From Aphanothece hegewaldii CCALA 016 (GTDB taxonomy: Bacteria > Cyanobacteriota > Cyanobacteriia > Cyanobacteriales > Microcystaceae), in NCBI RefSeq assembly GCF_003007785.1, contig NZ_PXOH01000008.1, forward strand, positions 113,007-177,006: a DNA stretch of 64,000 bases. Direction: 5' to 3'. The translations under genes were made by a program, and so were the position numbers. The number at the start of each line of letters is the position of its first letter. Positions within the stretch are counted from its first letter, which is position 1. The notes beneath the pieces were generated by a model that saw only the letters and a program-made list of their open reading frames with translations, made no database searches and was not told the DNA's origin. Shown piece after piece: positions 26,276-35,749 of this stretch.

Positions 26276-27844
26276 ATGAATCAAAAAATATTGTATGTTC
26301 GCCTTCCTTGTAACCCGATCTTTCCGATTGGAGTGGTTTATTTATCAGATCATGTGCATAAACTTTTTCCAGACATTGAACAAAAAATATTTGATTTAGG
26401 AACAATTCCCCCCCTAGACTTTAGTAAAGCTTTAAATCAATGTATTGATGAATTTCAGCCGACTCTTTTAGTATTTTCTTGGCGAGATATTCAGATTTAT
26501 GCACCAGTTGGAGGTAGAGGGGGTAATCCTTTACAAAATGCTTTTGAATTTTATTATGCTAAAAATCCTTTTACTAAGCTAAGAGGTGCATTAGGCGGCT
26601 TAAAAGTTACTACCGCTTATTATGGAGAACTTTGGCGTAATCAAGGATTAATTAAACAAGGATTAAATCGAGCCAGAAAATATAATCCAGATGCGCGGTG
26701 TATTGTTGGTGGTGGTGCGGTAAGTGTTTTTTATGAGCAATTAAAAAGCCAACTACCCCAAGGTACAATTGTTTCGGTAGGAGAAGGAGAAACCCTACTA
26801 GAAAAATATCTTAGAGGGGATGATTTTCAAGATGAACGTTGTTACATTGTGGGTGAAACTAATCCTCGTAAACGTTTAATTCATGAAGAACCAACGCCGT
26901 TAGAAAAAAGTGCTTGTAACTACGATTATATTCAAAGCATTTGGCCAGATTTAGATTATTACTTACAAGATAGTGACTTTTATATCGGAGTACAAACTAA
27001 ACGCGGTTGTCCTCATAATTGTTGTTATTGTGTTTATACTGTTGTAGAAGGAAAACAAGTTAGGATTAATCCAGCAGACGAAGTTGTTAAAGAAATGAGA
27101 CAACTTTACGATCGCGGTATTCGGAATTTTTGGTTTACCGATGCTCAGTTTATTCCAGCAAGACGATTTATTAATGATGCCATTGAATTGTTACAAAAAA
27201 TTCTGGATTCAGGAATGACAGATATTCACTGGGCGGCTTATATTCGGGCTGATAATTTAACTCCGCAACTGTGCGATCTGATGGTCAAAACAGGAATGAA
27301 TTACTTTGAAATAGGTATCACAAGCGGATCACAAGCCTTAGTCCGTAAAATGAGAATGGGCTACAATCTCAGAACAGTATTACAAAACTGTCGAGATTTA
27401 AAAGCTGCTGGATTTAATGATTTAGTTTCAGTTAATTATTCTTTTAATGTAATTGATGAAACCTTTGATACCATTCGACAAACCGTCGCCTATCATCGAG
27501 AACTAGAAAAGATCTTTGGTGTCGATAAAGTCGAACCCGCTATCTTTTTTATAGGATTACAGCCTCATACACATTTAGAAGAATATGCTTTTAAAAAGGA
27601 TATTCTTAAACCTGGATATGATCCCATGAGTTTAATGCCTTGGAATGCCAAAAAATTATTATGGAATCCTGAACCTTTAGGCTCATTCTTTGGGGAAATT
27701 TGTTTACAAGCATGGCGACAAAACCCGAATGATTTTGGACGAGAAGTCATGAAAATCCTTGAAGAAAAATTAGGGTTAGCCGACTTAGAAGAAGCTTTAA
27801 CCGCACCAGTTGAAGAATCTCGAAAAGAATTAATATTAGCCTAA
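26276..27844 (+). CDS. B12-binding-like radical SAM protein, possibly PSII high-light acclimation type
   Basis: This 522-aa protein has an N-terminal Rossmann-like cobalamin-binding-type region (~1-190, GGGAVSVFYEQL). The radical SAM cluster motif TKRGCPHNCCYCVYTVVEG gives the three Cys that bind the [4Fe-4S] cluster, and the rest of the barrel includes FWFTDAQFIPARRF and FEIGITSGSQALVRKM. The canonical DxHxxG cobalamin motif is not obvious. It resembles a cyanobacterial family annotated for photosystem II high-light acclimation, as I recall. The reaction is unknown. Two photosynthesis-related genes follow on the same strand. Confidence 0.8.
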   Translation: MNQKILYVRLPCNPIFPIGVVYLSDHVHKLFPDIEQKIFDLGTIPPLDFSKALNQCIDEFQPTLLVFSWRDIQIYAPVGGRGGNPLQNAFEFYYAKNPFTKLRGALGGLKVTTAYYGELWRNQGLIKQGLNRARKYNPDARCIVGGGAVSVFYEQLKSQLPQGTIVSVGEGETLLEKYLRGDDFQDERCYIVGETNPRKRLIHEEPTPLEKSACNYDYIQSIWPDLDYYLQDSDFYIGVQTKRGCPHNCCYCVYTVVEGKQVRINPADEVVKEMRQLYDRGIRNFWFTDAQFIPARRFINDAIELLQKILDSGMTDIHWAAYIRADNLTPQLCDLMVKTGMNYFEIGITSGSQALVRKMRMGYNLRTVLQNCRDLKAAGFNDLVSVNYSFNVIDETFDTIRQTVAYHRELEKIFGVDKVEPAIFFIGLQPHTHLEEYAFKKDILKPGYDPMSLMPWNAKKLLWNPEPLGSFFGEICLQAWRQNPNDFGREVMKILEEKLGLADLEEALTAPVEESRKELILA

Positions 27845-27913
27845 AAAAAGTTAACGCGCTGATAGAGGTGCAATTTGAGTTAGTCTTTTGATAGGTAAAT
27901 TTGAGTTGAAAAT

Positions 27914-28420
27914 ATGAGTTACTTAATTGCTATTGTAAACGATCGCATATCGGCCGAAGCCGCTTACACCGCACTCGAAAAAGCTGGAATACCGCTTAAA
28001 AATTTAACCATTTTGGGAAAAGGTTATAAAACTGCCGATGAATTTGGCTTTATCGATCCCAACAAACAAGCGAAAAAACAAGCGATTCAGATGGCTTATT
28101 GGTTAATTCCTTTTGGTTTTGCTGCTGGATATCTATTTAACTCAATTACTCAGTTAGATACATTTGACTGGGCGGGGGAACCTGGAAATCATATTCTAGG
28201 GGGAATAGCTGGAGCGATCGCCGCTTCAATGGGTAGTATTTTTGTCGGTGGAGGTGTTGGGTTTGCCTATGGTAGTGGGGATGCTTTGCCCTATCGTAAC
28301 CGTCTCAATGAAGGAAAATATCTAGTAATTGTCGAGGGTGGTGATGCCCTAAAAAAACAAGCTACCGAAATTCTACGTCAATTTAATCCCGAAAGCATAC
28401 AAGGCTATGTTTTTGAATAA
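27914..28420 (+). CDS. Glycine-zipper membrane-associated protein of unknown function
   Basis: In this 168-aa protein, residues 1-~50 form a small alpha/beta domain (YLIAIVNDRISAEAAYTALE) like those of general-stress DUF1269-type proteins. Two Gly/Ala-rich hydrophobic segments follow: YWLIPFGFAAGYLF (~62-75) and HILGGIAGAIAASMGSIFVG (~93-112). The C-terminus returns to an alpha/beta pattern (YLVIVEGGDALKKQA). It lies 69 bases after the radical SAM gene and 57 before the PSII S4 gene, all on the same strand. The role is unknown. Confidence 0.7.
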   Translation: MSYLIAIVNDRISAEAAYTALEKAGIPLKNLTILGKGYKTADEFGFIDPNKQAKKQAIQMAYWLIPFGFAAGYLFNSITQLDTFDWAGEPGNHILGGIAGAIAASMGSIFVGGGVGFAYGSGDALPYRNRLNEGKYLVIVEGGDALKKQATEILRQFNPESIQGYVFE

Positions 28421-28447
28421 ATATTATTTTTACGCTATTCAAAGCCT

Positions 28448-28473
28448 ACTGATTACTGATTACTGATTACTGA
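28448..28473 (+). repeat. 7-bp tandem repeat just upstream of the PSII S4 gene
   Basis: Three full copies and one partial copy of ACTGATT end five bases before the ATG at 28478. The unit count could vary by slippage. It occupies the place where the ribosome-binding site would be expected. Confidence 0.7.
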
Positions 28474-28477
28474 AAAG

Positions 28478-29257
28478 ATGTTACCCAGAGAAGAACTATT
28501 AAAAGGAGTTGAAAATAAAGATGATCTAGCGCGGATCATCGATCAAGCGGATCAAGCAATTAAAACATGGGATATTGTTTTAACTGACTTTTTTTCACCT
28601 CCTGTACTCGCTGAAGTGCAAAGAATTTTTAGCCGTCTCACTGAAGTTCAAGTCGTTTCTTGGGGAGGATATCCGCAAGCCGAACGCCAAAGATTAGGAA
28701 TTGCTCGTGCTGATCTCCCGCTTGATCCCGAACTTGTTCAAGTCACGGCTTTAGATGTTGCAGGTAATTTTCTCTTTGATCCCGCAACCCATCGAGATTT
28801 TTTGGGGGCAATTTTAGGAACAGGAATCGTTAGAGAAAAAGTCGGAGATATTATTGTTTTAGGGGAACGCGGCGCACAAATTATTGTAGTGCCAGAATTA
28901 GTCGATTTTTTCACTTTATCTTTAACTCAAGTTCGTTCAGTTCCCGTTAAAGTTCAACCCATAGAATTAAGCGAATTAAGAGTACGCCCGCCCCAGAAAA
29001 AGGAATTAACCACAACAGAAGCGTCTTTAAGACTCGATGCGATCGCTTCGGCGGGTTTTGGGATGTCGCGTAGTAAGATGTCGGAAGCCATCACCGCAGG
29101 AGATATTCGGGTGAATTGGAAAGAAATCAGTCAGCCGAGTCATAATATACAATCAGGTGATCTGATTTCAATGCGAGGAAAAGGAAGATTAGAAATTGGT
29201 GAAGTAGAAGTGACGAAAAAGCAACGTTATCGGGTGCAATTAACCAGATACATTTAG
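28478..29257 (+). CDS. Photosystem II S4 domain protein
   Basis: This 259-aa protein has an N-terminal YlmH-like RNA-binding region (~1-170; VVSWGGYPQAERQRLGIAR, FLGAILGTGIVREKVGDI). The C-terminal S4 domain (~180-255) has LRLDAIASAGFGMSRSKM and AGDIRVNWKEI. In cyanobacteria and plastids this family is linked to photosystem II biogenesis; binding of rRNA or mRNA is inferred from the S4 fold. The start codon follows a 7-bp tandem repeat instead of a clear Shine-Dalgarno. Confidence 0.9.
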   Translation: MLPREELLKGVENKDDLARIIDQADQAIKTWDIVLTDFFSPPVLAEVQRIFSRLTEVQVVSWGGYPQAERQRLGIARADLPLDPELVQVTALDVAGNFLFDPATHRDFLGAILGTGIVREKVGDIIVLGERGAQIIVVPELVDFFTLSLTQVRSVPVKVQPIELSELRVRPPQKKELTTTEASLRLDAIASAGFGMSRSKMSEAITAGDIRVNWKEISQPSHNIQSGDLISMRGKGRLEIGEVEVTKKQRYRVQLTRYI

Positions 29258-29269
29258 TTCACTTTTAAG

Positions 29270-29731
29270 CTAACCTTGCTCAATTAAATAAACGGCTTCT
29301 GCAACACGCTTTAGTCGTTTTAGTTGGGCTTTCATATCATTTTTAGTGAAATTAGCTGCAAAAGTATTAAAACCCCAATTAATAAGGGGATTAGGGATAC
29401 TAAATTCAAAGCGATTGTATAACTGTGTACCCTCAGAATTCGGCTTACATTCCCAGCGATCGCAACCTTTAAAAAATCCGTCAAATTGCCAAACAATTAA
29501 ACCAGGTTCTCGTTCAATTACCACACTTTTTAAAGTAGGATTAATGACGGGAATTGCGATCAAAAAGCGACTACGCCCGCCGATATTTGTTGTCCATTCG
29601 CCAATCGGTTCACATTTAAGGACTGGATTTAACCAACGGTGCATTAATTCTAAATCGGTGATACACTTTTCTACGGCTGTCGCGCTCGCATTAATTTGAA
29701 TGGTTTGCTCAAAAGCTTGATGAAGTGACAT
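29270..29731 (-). CDS. SRPBCC (START-like) family protein
   Basis: This 153-aa single-domain protein has a helix-grip fold with the typical opening FEQTIQINASATAVEKCITD, a central WKFDGFFKGCDRWE-like strand pair (seen as VWQFDGFFKGCDRWE) and a long C-terminal helix (FTKNDMKAQLKRLKRVAEAV). It probably binds a hydrophobic ligand such as a lipid, carotenoid or polyketide; no specific ligand can be assigned. It is convergent with the PSII S4 gene, 12 bases apart, and 32 bases downstream of the acidic protein gene on the same strand. Confidence 0.85.
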   Translation of the reverse strand: MSLHQAFEQTIQINASATAVEKCITDLELMHRWLNPVLKCEPIGEWTTNIGGRSRFLIAIPVINPTLKSVVIEREPGLIVWQFDGFFKGCDRWECKPNSEGTQLYNRFEFSIPNPLINWGFNTFAANFTKNDMKAQLKRLKRVAEAVYLIEQG

Positions 29732-29763
29732 TGATAATTTTAATTGTTCTATTTATTTTTATT

Positions 29764-31449
29764 CTAATCAAAATGAGGAAGCAATTGTAAAACACCAATC
29801 TCTAAATCTTCACTCTTCATAAATTGGGTTTCAAACAAAGCCAACATATCGGTTAATTGAGGATTACCACGAGACGATCCTGTGACACCCATTGCAATAA
29901 TTAAGCCACAATAACCTTTAGATTTTTGACACCGATTATCCCAATTTTTGCGGGCTTTCATGTGTTCTGGTTCATCCCCAATAAACTCGCCAAAGAGATA
30001 AAATTCGCCATTACCCAGTTGTAGAATTCCCAAATCGTAAGTGACATCTGTAAATGGATCTTCACCTGGATTAAAAAAGATTGCTTTTAAACCGCCACCC
30101 ATTTGAATTCTTTGGATAATTTCTTTAGCTTTGGGGCGAGTGGTTTGTACCATAATAATTGGCATTCCGTCGCCTTTTTGGGAGATATTTTGACTTTGAT
30201 AATAAATCTGAGGACGTGTTTTTATTTGTTCGTGTATATCCCAAGTAATCATCCCTAAACTTAAAAATGAATTATCAGGAATTAGATCCTCTCTAAGTGA
30301 AAAGGTGTTTTCATCATCGTCATCGTCATCGTCATCAAACTCGAAATCATATTCGTCATCATCGTCATCATCTTCTACTTGTTCTAGTATGGCTAAAAAT
30401 TCGCTAGATAATTCGGGTAGAGTTGAAACCGTTGTTGAAATAGTCTCTTGAGTTTGAGACTGAGACATGACAGAAACACGAAAACGCTTACTAATTAGTT
30501 GAAGGGTTTCTTCGGCTAATTCAGAATGAGTATTACGGTAAAAACGTAATAGAGATTGAAGGGCAACATTAACAACGATGGCCTCTTCTTCATCTAAATA
30601 GGGTCTAATGCCTTCATAGGGATGTACACTACCAAAAACGGGGCGAATTTCCGAGAGCGGTAAACTCGCTAAATCGATCGGTTCTTCCTCGTCGTCGTCA
30701 TCGTCGGGATCTAAATCCATCATAGACTCATAACTGAGAAACCAACAATCTTGAGATAAAAAAGCCTTTTCTAACTGTTCAAGGGATTTTTTTTCTAAAG
30801 CGGCCATCCGAAACTGTTTCAATGAATCGAGCGATCGATAAAGAATTACGCCGTATTCTCGTCCTAGCATTCCCATCACACAGGCATAGAGAGTATCTAC
30901 GCCCCATTGGTTGATTTTAATCGATAAAATATCATAATCGGCTAAAACGTACCAAGGTGCCTCTTGCCAGAGTTCTAAGGCGATTTTTTTCAAAGATGCT
31001 TCTTGTGTAGCGGGTAAAGCAGGAGGTCGAGAATGGTTCATCTCTTCAAAACCCCGGAACAATTCATCAATTAGAGGTAATTCGGGGATCAGTTCAATAT
31101 CAATATCGAGATTTTGCAGAACACCGCGTAAAAAGAAGTGAATTTCTTTATTACGGACAACAATTTTTTGAGGTCGTGCGGGTTTAGCGGGACGATGAGG
31201 CGTTTCGATCGCTCGTAGAAATGTTCTCACAATTGCTTCAGGTCCAGCATCGACGGAAACAACGTCCATCGCTCTGACAAAACCTTCTGAACCATCAACC
31301 CAGATGACACACTCTTCGCTACCTTCGCTATCGGGTTCCATCGTCGTCTTCATTCCTAATAACGAACGACGATCACCTTCCCATACAACACCAGGAATAA
31401 TCGGAATTTTTTTGAGGCGACGTTGGGTCGTTTGAGGAAGAATGCTCAT
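29764..31449 (-). CDS. Large acidic cyanobacterial protein of unknown function (DUF6930-like)
   Basis: This 561-aa cytoplasmic protein has no signal peptide or membrane helix. It begins with a basic segment (QRRLKKIPIIPGVVWEGDRR) and has two globular parts separated by acidic runs: DPDDDDDEEEP near residue 246 and a longer Asp-rich stretch near residues ~360-385 encoded by GAT/GAC repeats. The first part resembles a DUF6930-type domain as far as I recall (IWVDGSEGFVRAMDVV, WYVLADYDILSI). The C-terminal part (~395-561) contains NWDNRCQKSKGYCGLIIAMG. The function is unknown. Confidence 0.7.
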   Translation of the reverse strand: MSILPQTTQRRLKKIPIIPGVVWEGDRRSLLGMKTTMEPDSEGSEECVIWVDGSEGFVRAMDVVSVDAGPEAIVRTFLRAIETPHRPAKPARPQKIVVRNKEIHFFLRGVLQNLDIDIELIPELPLIDELFRGFEEMNHSRPPALPATQEASLKKIALELWQEAPWYVLADYDILSIKINQWGVDTLYACVMGMLGREYGVILYRSLDSLKQFRMAALEKKSLEQLEKAFLSQDCWFLSYESMMDLDPDDDDDEEEPIDLASLPLSEIRPVFGSVHPYEGIRPYLDEEEAIVVNVALQSLLRFYRNTHSELAEETLQLISKRFRVSVMSQSQTQETISTTVSTLPELSSEFLAILEQVEDDDDDDEYDFEFDDDDDDDDENTFSLREDLIPDNSFLSLGMITWDIHEQIKTRPQIYYQSQNISQKGDGMPIIMVQTTRPKAKEIIQRIQMGGGLKAIFFNPGEDPFTDVTYDLGILQLGNGEFYLFGEFIGDEPEHMKARKNWDNRCQKSKGYCGLIIAMGVTGSSRGNPQLTDMLALFETQFMKSEDLEIGVLQLLPHFD

Positions 31450-31509
31450 TTTTAATATTTAATGTAAGTTTGATTAAGAATGCTTTTGGGTTGATCCTAT
31501 AAAAATATT

Positions 31510-33732
31510 CTATCTAGTTTCCTCAACGACTTGATAAATAAAGGTTAAAGTTGCCCAAGCGTTGACATCTAGAGCATAAGAGGAGGGTGTGTTATTCAAT
31601 TCACGTTTTTCCTCGCTCGCTGCATTCAAATCCTCTAAAATAGCCTGTGCCACATCTAGAGGTTGAGCAAGGGTAAAAATTGGATTACGCTCATGATGGA
31701 AAACTTGACTGGTTTCTAAAACTTTTAAGGTTTTTTCAAAAGGACGACTCGAACAGATTAGATAAATTTCTGTTAAACCTATAGGCCTAGCGACTCGCCA
31801 CGTCGGTAAGTTGTTCGGAGGTAATACAAGGGTTTCTTTAGATCTAATTATATTATCTTGAAGTTGACCACTTGCCATCGTCTCGGTGTCTGGCTCTGTA
31901 CGAGGTAAACTGAGGGTAAATCCCTTTCCACTCCCATCAATTCCCATTAAAAGACAATAAATGGGTTCTGGTTCATTATTAGTCAAACGATATTGGATTT
32001 CAGTGCCAATGGGAATTTGTGGAATTGAAGAGAGGGAATTTGTCGCCAATGACTTGACAAAATTCGTTAATCGTGTATTTTTTGTTATTAGGTTTTGAGT
32101 AATTGGTGTAAGTTGGTCAATTGAAGCAGTGACACGCAAACGAGATGAGCTTTCATTACAAGTGAGTCGCCATAATTTAGCGGCTAAAAGGGTTTTCAGT
32201 TGAGGAATTAAACGTTGTACGGCTCCTTTGACAGCTTCGTTGTCGAGTCCTTTTGTACTGGGAATTGGCGTACCTGCAACGGATAAAAGTTGATAGCTTC
32301 CTATGGCTAAAGAGGCATCAGCCGCAGTAGATGAAATATTTGGCGAATCGGGGTCGCCGACGGCTTTGGAAGGGTTAGAGTCTATTTTACTAAGTATACA
32401 ATCGACTTTTTGATTGCTGGTGGTGGCGATTGAATTAGGGATCGGCTTCGTTGCAAAGGCGCTCGTTGCATCAACCCTTTCAATACGCGATAAACTACTA
32501 TCTAGGGCAATGATTAAGCCGATTTGTCGGGGCAAAACTCTAATCCATTCTTGAACGGTTTGTCCAACGACGAGAGATGATGTCGGTTTGAGTCGTTGAG
32601 TTTTGGCGTTCAATCCTTGCTTTGAGATCACTTGTAATACTTCATTTTCGGGTGATGGGAAATCTTTTTCTAACTCTTCTGACGACGCAACTACAAAACA
32701 AGAAGATAACCCCAGATCATCAATCAGATTAAAAGGAAGTCCTGTTAAACTTATATCTGCGGTTTTTTCGTTTGAATTGGTAATAACACCTTCTGCACCG
32801 ATAGATGTAGAAATAAAATCATAAATTAAACGGGATTTATCGGGTTTGAGTAGTTGGGGTTGTTGCTGTAGTCCTGTAAACTGTGTAACTTGTTGACTGG
32901 TTTGATTTAGGATGAAATAAATCTGACTGGGGCTGGTGATTTGCCAAAGATGTTGTGTTAGAACATAGGTAAATAGCCCAGAACTCCAACTATCGCCGAT
33001 GATTTCGGTGGCTACTTGGTCTTGTTCGCTGGCACCTAAGATGAGTGTTGGAACTGATGAACGTTTTTTGAGGGTTTTTATACGGTTTTTGAGATCGTCT
33101 TGTAAGCTTAACTCTTGGGGGTTGATTTCACTTGATGTTACGGGAAACGATCGCACTCTCAGATTCCCGATTTTTTGTTTTCCTTTGTGGGTATGACTGG
33201 TATCTAAAACCATTATCACTTGATCAGTAGAAAGCGATCGAGCTAATAATAATATTGTCTCTAAGACAATTTCATTAGCGATCGTTTTTTGATTTAATAG
33301 TCCATCACTCGGTAAAAAACTATTAATTTTTTGCTCATTTTCGTCCGCCGATGTGAGCTTAATTTGATGACCATAACCACTAAAATGAAAGATTACAACA
33401 TCTCCTGGTTGAGCTTGAGCGATCAGATGTTCTAAAAAAGCCGTTTCAATGTTTTCTCGTGTAGCTTGTTGATCAGTTAAAGTAACAATGTCACTGGGTA
33501 AAAAACCAAAACGATAAATTAACAATTCCTCTTGTCGAGAGACATCGGTAATACAGCCTTGCAAATTGTTATTTTCATCTCCATATTTATTAATCCCGAC
33601 TAATAAGGCTAATTTCCGTGAATTTGTTGCAGCCAGGGTTTGAGCCATACGCATTAAGCCACTTTGACTAACACCCAACGTCAGTAACCCAAATGCAGTT
33701 TGGTGTAAAAACGATCGTCTATTGAATTCCAT
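31510..33732 (-). CDS. Orthocaspase-like (C14) protein with Tyr/Ser in place of the catalytic His/Cys
   Basis: This 740-aa protein has a Tat-type leader (NRRSFLHQTAFGLLTLG), implying export. The caspase-like p20 domain spans ~38-300: LALLVGINKYG, then IFHFSGYGHQIK, where the catalytic His of SGHG is Tyr120, and VIMVLDTSHTHKG, where the catalytic Cys of D-x-C-H is Ser179. Both members of the dyad are replaced, so proteolysis is not expected. The remaining ~400 residues hold a beta-rich DUF4384-like region (VTASIDQLTP, IEIQYRLTNNEPEPIYCLLM-like). Tyr/Ser variants are known among cyanobacterial orthocaspases. It lies 76 bases downstream of sat on the same strand. Confidence 0.88.
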   Translation of the reverse strand: MEFNRRSFLHQTAFGLLTLGVSQSGLMRMAQTLAATNSRKLALLVGINKYGDENNNLQGCITDVSRQEELLIYRFGFLPSDIVTLTDQQATRENIETAFLEHLIAQAQPGDVVIFHFSGYGHQIKLTSADENEQKINSFLPSDGLLNQKTIANEIVLETILLLARSLSTDQVIMVLDTSHTHKGKQKIGNLRVRSFPVTSSEINPQELSLQDDLKNRIKTLKKRSSVPTLILGASEQDQVATEIIGDSWSSGLFTYVLTQHLWQITSPSQIYFILNQTSQQVTQFTGLQQQPQLLKPDKSRLIYDFISTSIGAEGVITNSNEKTADISLTGLPFNLIDDLGLSSCFVVASSEELEKDFPSPENEVLQVISKQGLNAKTQRLKPTSSLVVGQTVQEWIRVLPRQIGLIIALDSSLSRIERVDATSAFATKPIPNSIATTSNQKVDCILSKIDSNPSKAVGDPDSPNISSTAADASLAIGSYQLLSVAGTPIPSTKGLDNEAVKGAVQRLIPQLKTLLAAKLWRLTCNESSSRLRVTASIDQLTPITQNLITKNTRLTNFVKSLATNSLSSIPQIPIGTEIQYRLTNNEPEPIYCLLMGIDGSGKGFTLSLPRTEPDTETMASGQLQDNIIRSKETLVLPPNNLPTWRVARPIGLTEIYLICSSRPFEKTLKVLETSQVFHHERNPIFTLAQPLDVAQAILEDLNAASEEKRELNNTPSSYALDVNAWATLTFIYQVVEETR

Positions 33733-33808
33733 TGCGGAAATCTCCTATGGTAGAAAACAGAAGATGGCGATCAATGCGACTCTCTTCTGTTTCTAACTTA
33801 ATCTTGTC

Positions 33809-34984
33809 CTATGCGGGCTGACCTTGTACAGCGCGAATTAATTCGGCTGCGACTTCGGGACGAGAAAACTCTGGGGGCGGTAGTTCACCACGACGCAGCA
33901 TTTCTCGGACTTTTGTTCCAGATAGATGTATCCGTTCTTCTTTGCTACTCGGACTGGTTTTGGTTGTAGCCATTTGTTGAGTACGAGTGCAATAGAAAGC
34001 GTGTTCAAACATCATCGGCACAATGCCCAATTCTCCTGGCTTAAACTCATCGAAGATATACTGAGCATCATAGGTTCCGTAATAGTCCCCTACACCTGCA
34101 TGATCTCGACCGACAATAAAATGAGTACAGCCATAATTTTTCCGTATTAGGGCATGAAAAATCGCTTCTCTTGGACCCGCATAGCGCATCGCTGAGGGAT
34201 TAATGGCTAAAATTACCCGATCTTGTGGAAAATATAGATCGATCATGATTTCATAGCAGCGCATCCGCACGTCAGCAGGAATATCATCGCTTTTCGTCGC
34301 ACCGACTAAAGGATGTAAAAATAAGCCATCAACGATTTCTAGGGCGCATTTTTGAATATATTCATGGGCGCGGTGAATGGGGTTACGGGTTTGGAAACCA
34401 ACTACGGTTTTCCATCCTTTTTCTTTAAACCGTTTACGAGACTCGACGGGATCAACTTGATAGGTTGGGAAATAAGGATGAGGATCGCGTTGTAATAACC
34501 AAATGGGACCAGCTAAGTTGATTGGCCCTTGTTCATATACAACTTTTACGCCAGGATGGTTAATATCATCAGTACGATAAACGTTAACCGCTTCGTGCGC
34601 TTTGTTATAACGATATTTTTGCGTAAGTTCGAGAACTCCAATAAATCGTCCTGTCGGATCATCTAAGCGTATCCAACTTCCTTCTTTAAGGGGTTCTGCG
34701 ACTTCTTCGGTTACTGATAAAGTGACAGGAATCGCCCAGGGAAGACCGTTTACGAATCGCATATCTTCGACAACGGATTCATATTCAGCCTGTTCCATAA
34801 AGCCATTGAGGGGACTAAAACCACCAATGGCAATCATTACTAAATCAGAGGTTGCTCTTTCATCGAGTTGAATTCGCGGTAAGTGATCTTGTTGCTCAAT
34901 AAATTCTTCCCGTTCTGCAGGCGTTGCAATACGGTTGATTAAGTGTCCGCCGTGGGGCGCAATTCCGTCGGTCTGTATGCTCAT
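33809..34984 (-). CDS. sat: Sulfate adenylyltransferase (ATP sulfurylase)
   Basis: This 391-aa enzyme activates sulfate to adenylyl sulfate, the first step of assimilation. It has the active-site motif [15 protein letters not shown], the later [16 protein letters not shown], and [18 protein letters not shown]. Length and single-domain layout match the bacterial/cyanobacterial monofunctional type (no APS kinase fusion). The C-terminal [15 protein letters not shown] is typical. The orthocaspase-like gene follows in the same direction; no other sulfur genes are adjacent. Confidence 0.96.
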   Translation of the reverse strand: MSIQTDGIAPHGGHLINRIATPAEREEFIEQQDHLPRIQLDERATSDLVMIAIGGFSPLNGFMEQAEYESVVEDMRFVNGLPWAIPVTLSVTEEVAEPLKEGSWIRLDDPTGRFIGVLELTQKYRYNKAHEAVNVYRTDDINHPGVKVVYEQGPINLAGPIWLLQRDPHPYFPTYQVDPVESRKRFKEKGWKTVVGFQTRNPIHRAHEYIQKCALEIVDGLFLHPLVGATKSDDIPADVRMRCYEIMIDLYFPQDRVILAINPSAMRYAGPREAIFHALIRKNYGCTHFIVGRDHAGVGDYYGTYDAQYIFDEFKPGELGIVPMMFEHAFYCTRTQQMATTKTSPSSKEERIHLSGTKVREMLRRGELPPPEFSRPEVAAELIRAVQGQPA

Positions 34985-35044
34985 AAGTGATTCATCGTGT
35001 CGTCAGGATTAATCCTACCAAGCAAAGGGTTTTATTTAAAGAGA

Positions 35045-35749
35045 TTACCTTAACCATCTTTTGACTTTTCTTAGCTGAGTTGCTGCTTCTCTGATGACGG
35101 GGATTTGATCATAAAAGTTGGGACTAATATCACTTCTAGACGAGCTTTGCCAAGCTATTGTAGGACATGAAATTAAGGTCAGGATTTCAGGATGTTTTTT
35201 TCTAAAGGTTGAATACGCTCCGTCGATGTGCATCGGCCCACCGTCTGGGTGTCCTGCGGGTCGAGTGAGTAATTGTTCTAGAAAATTAATTAGCGGTTCT
35301 ATAATAGTCCCATTAACTCCATAAAACCCAGTGGTTAAGACACTATCGCTATACGGACTCAGGGAAACGGGCGAAGTTGCTGTTACTTGTTCTCGATGAC
35401 TGAGATACACAAAACCCCAATTTGATGAGCGAAGTTGTTCGACTATATTTTCTTGCTCTTTTTGAAAAAATGGGGCAAAAGCGAGATCATCTTCTAAAAT
35501 CAAAATATTGTTAAGTTGTTTTTTTTGGGCTTGCTTGAGAATTTGTAAATGGCTCAGAAAACATCCCCGACTACCGATATTTGGAAATCCTTGAGGTTCT
35601 GTCGGACGAATTCCCTCAAAGATATCAATATGATCAGACGTTAGATTAATGCCTTGTTTGGCTAATTCTTGAGTGATTTGTTTAAGTCTATCTTGACGAA
35701 TGGGCAGATTTATGATATATGATTGCTCGAAATATTCTAAAAGTTTCAT
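35045..35749 (-). CDS. Family 25 glycosyltransferase (LPS-type)
   Basis: This 234-aa protein has the GT25 opening SYIINLPIRQDRLKQITQEL, the acidic motif ILILEDDLAF (metal/sugar-nucleotide binding) and GSRGCFLSHLQILKQA just before it. The C-terminal GAYSTFRKKHPEILTLISCP completes the domain. It probably adds a hexose to an envelope polysaccharide or lipid; donor and acceptor are unknown. It is a single gene upstream of sat in the same direction (60-base gap). Confidence 0.88.
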   Translation of the reverse strand: MKLLEYFEQSYIINLPIRQDRLKQITQELAKQGINLTSDHIDIFEGIRPTEPQGFPNIGSRGCFLSHLQILKQAQKKQLNNILILEDDLAFAPFFQKEQENIVEQLRSSNWGFVYLSHREQVTATSPVSLSPYSDSVLTTGFYGVNGTIIEPLINFLEQLLTRPAGHPDGGPMHIDGAYSTFRKKHPEILTLISCPTIAWQSSSRSDISPNFYDQIPVIREAATQLRKVKRWLR

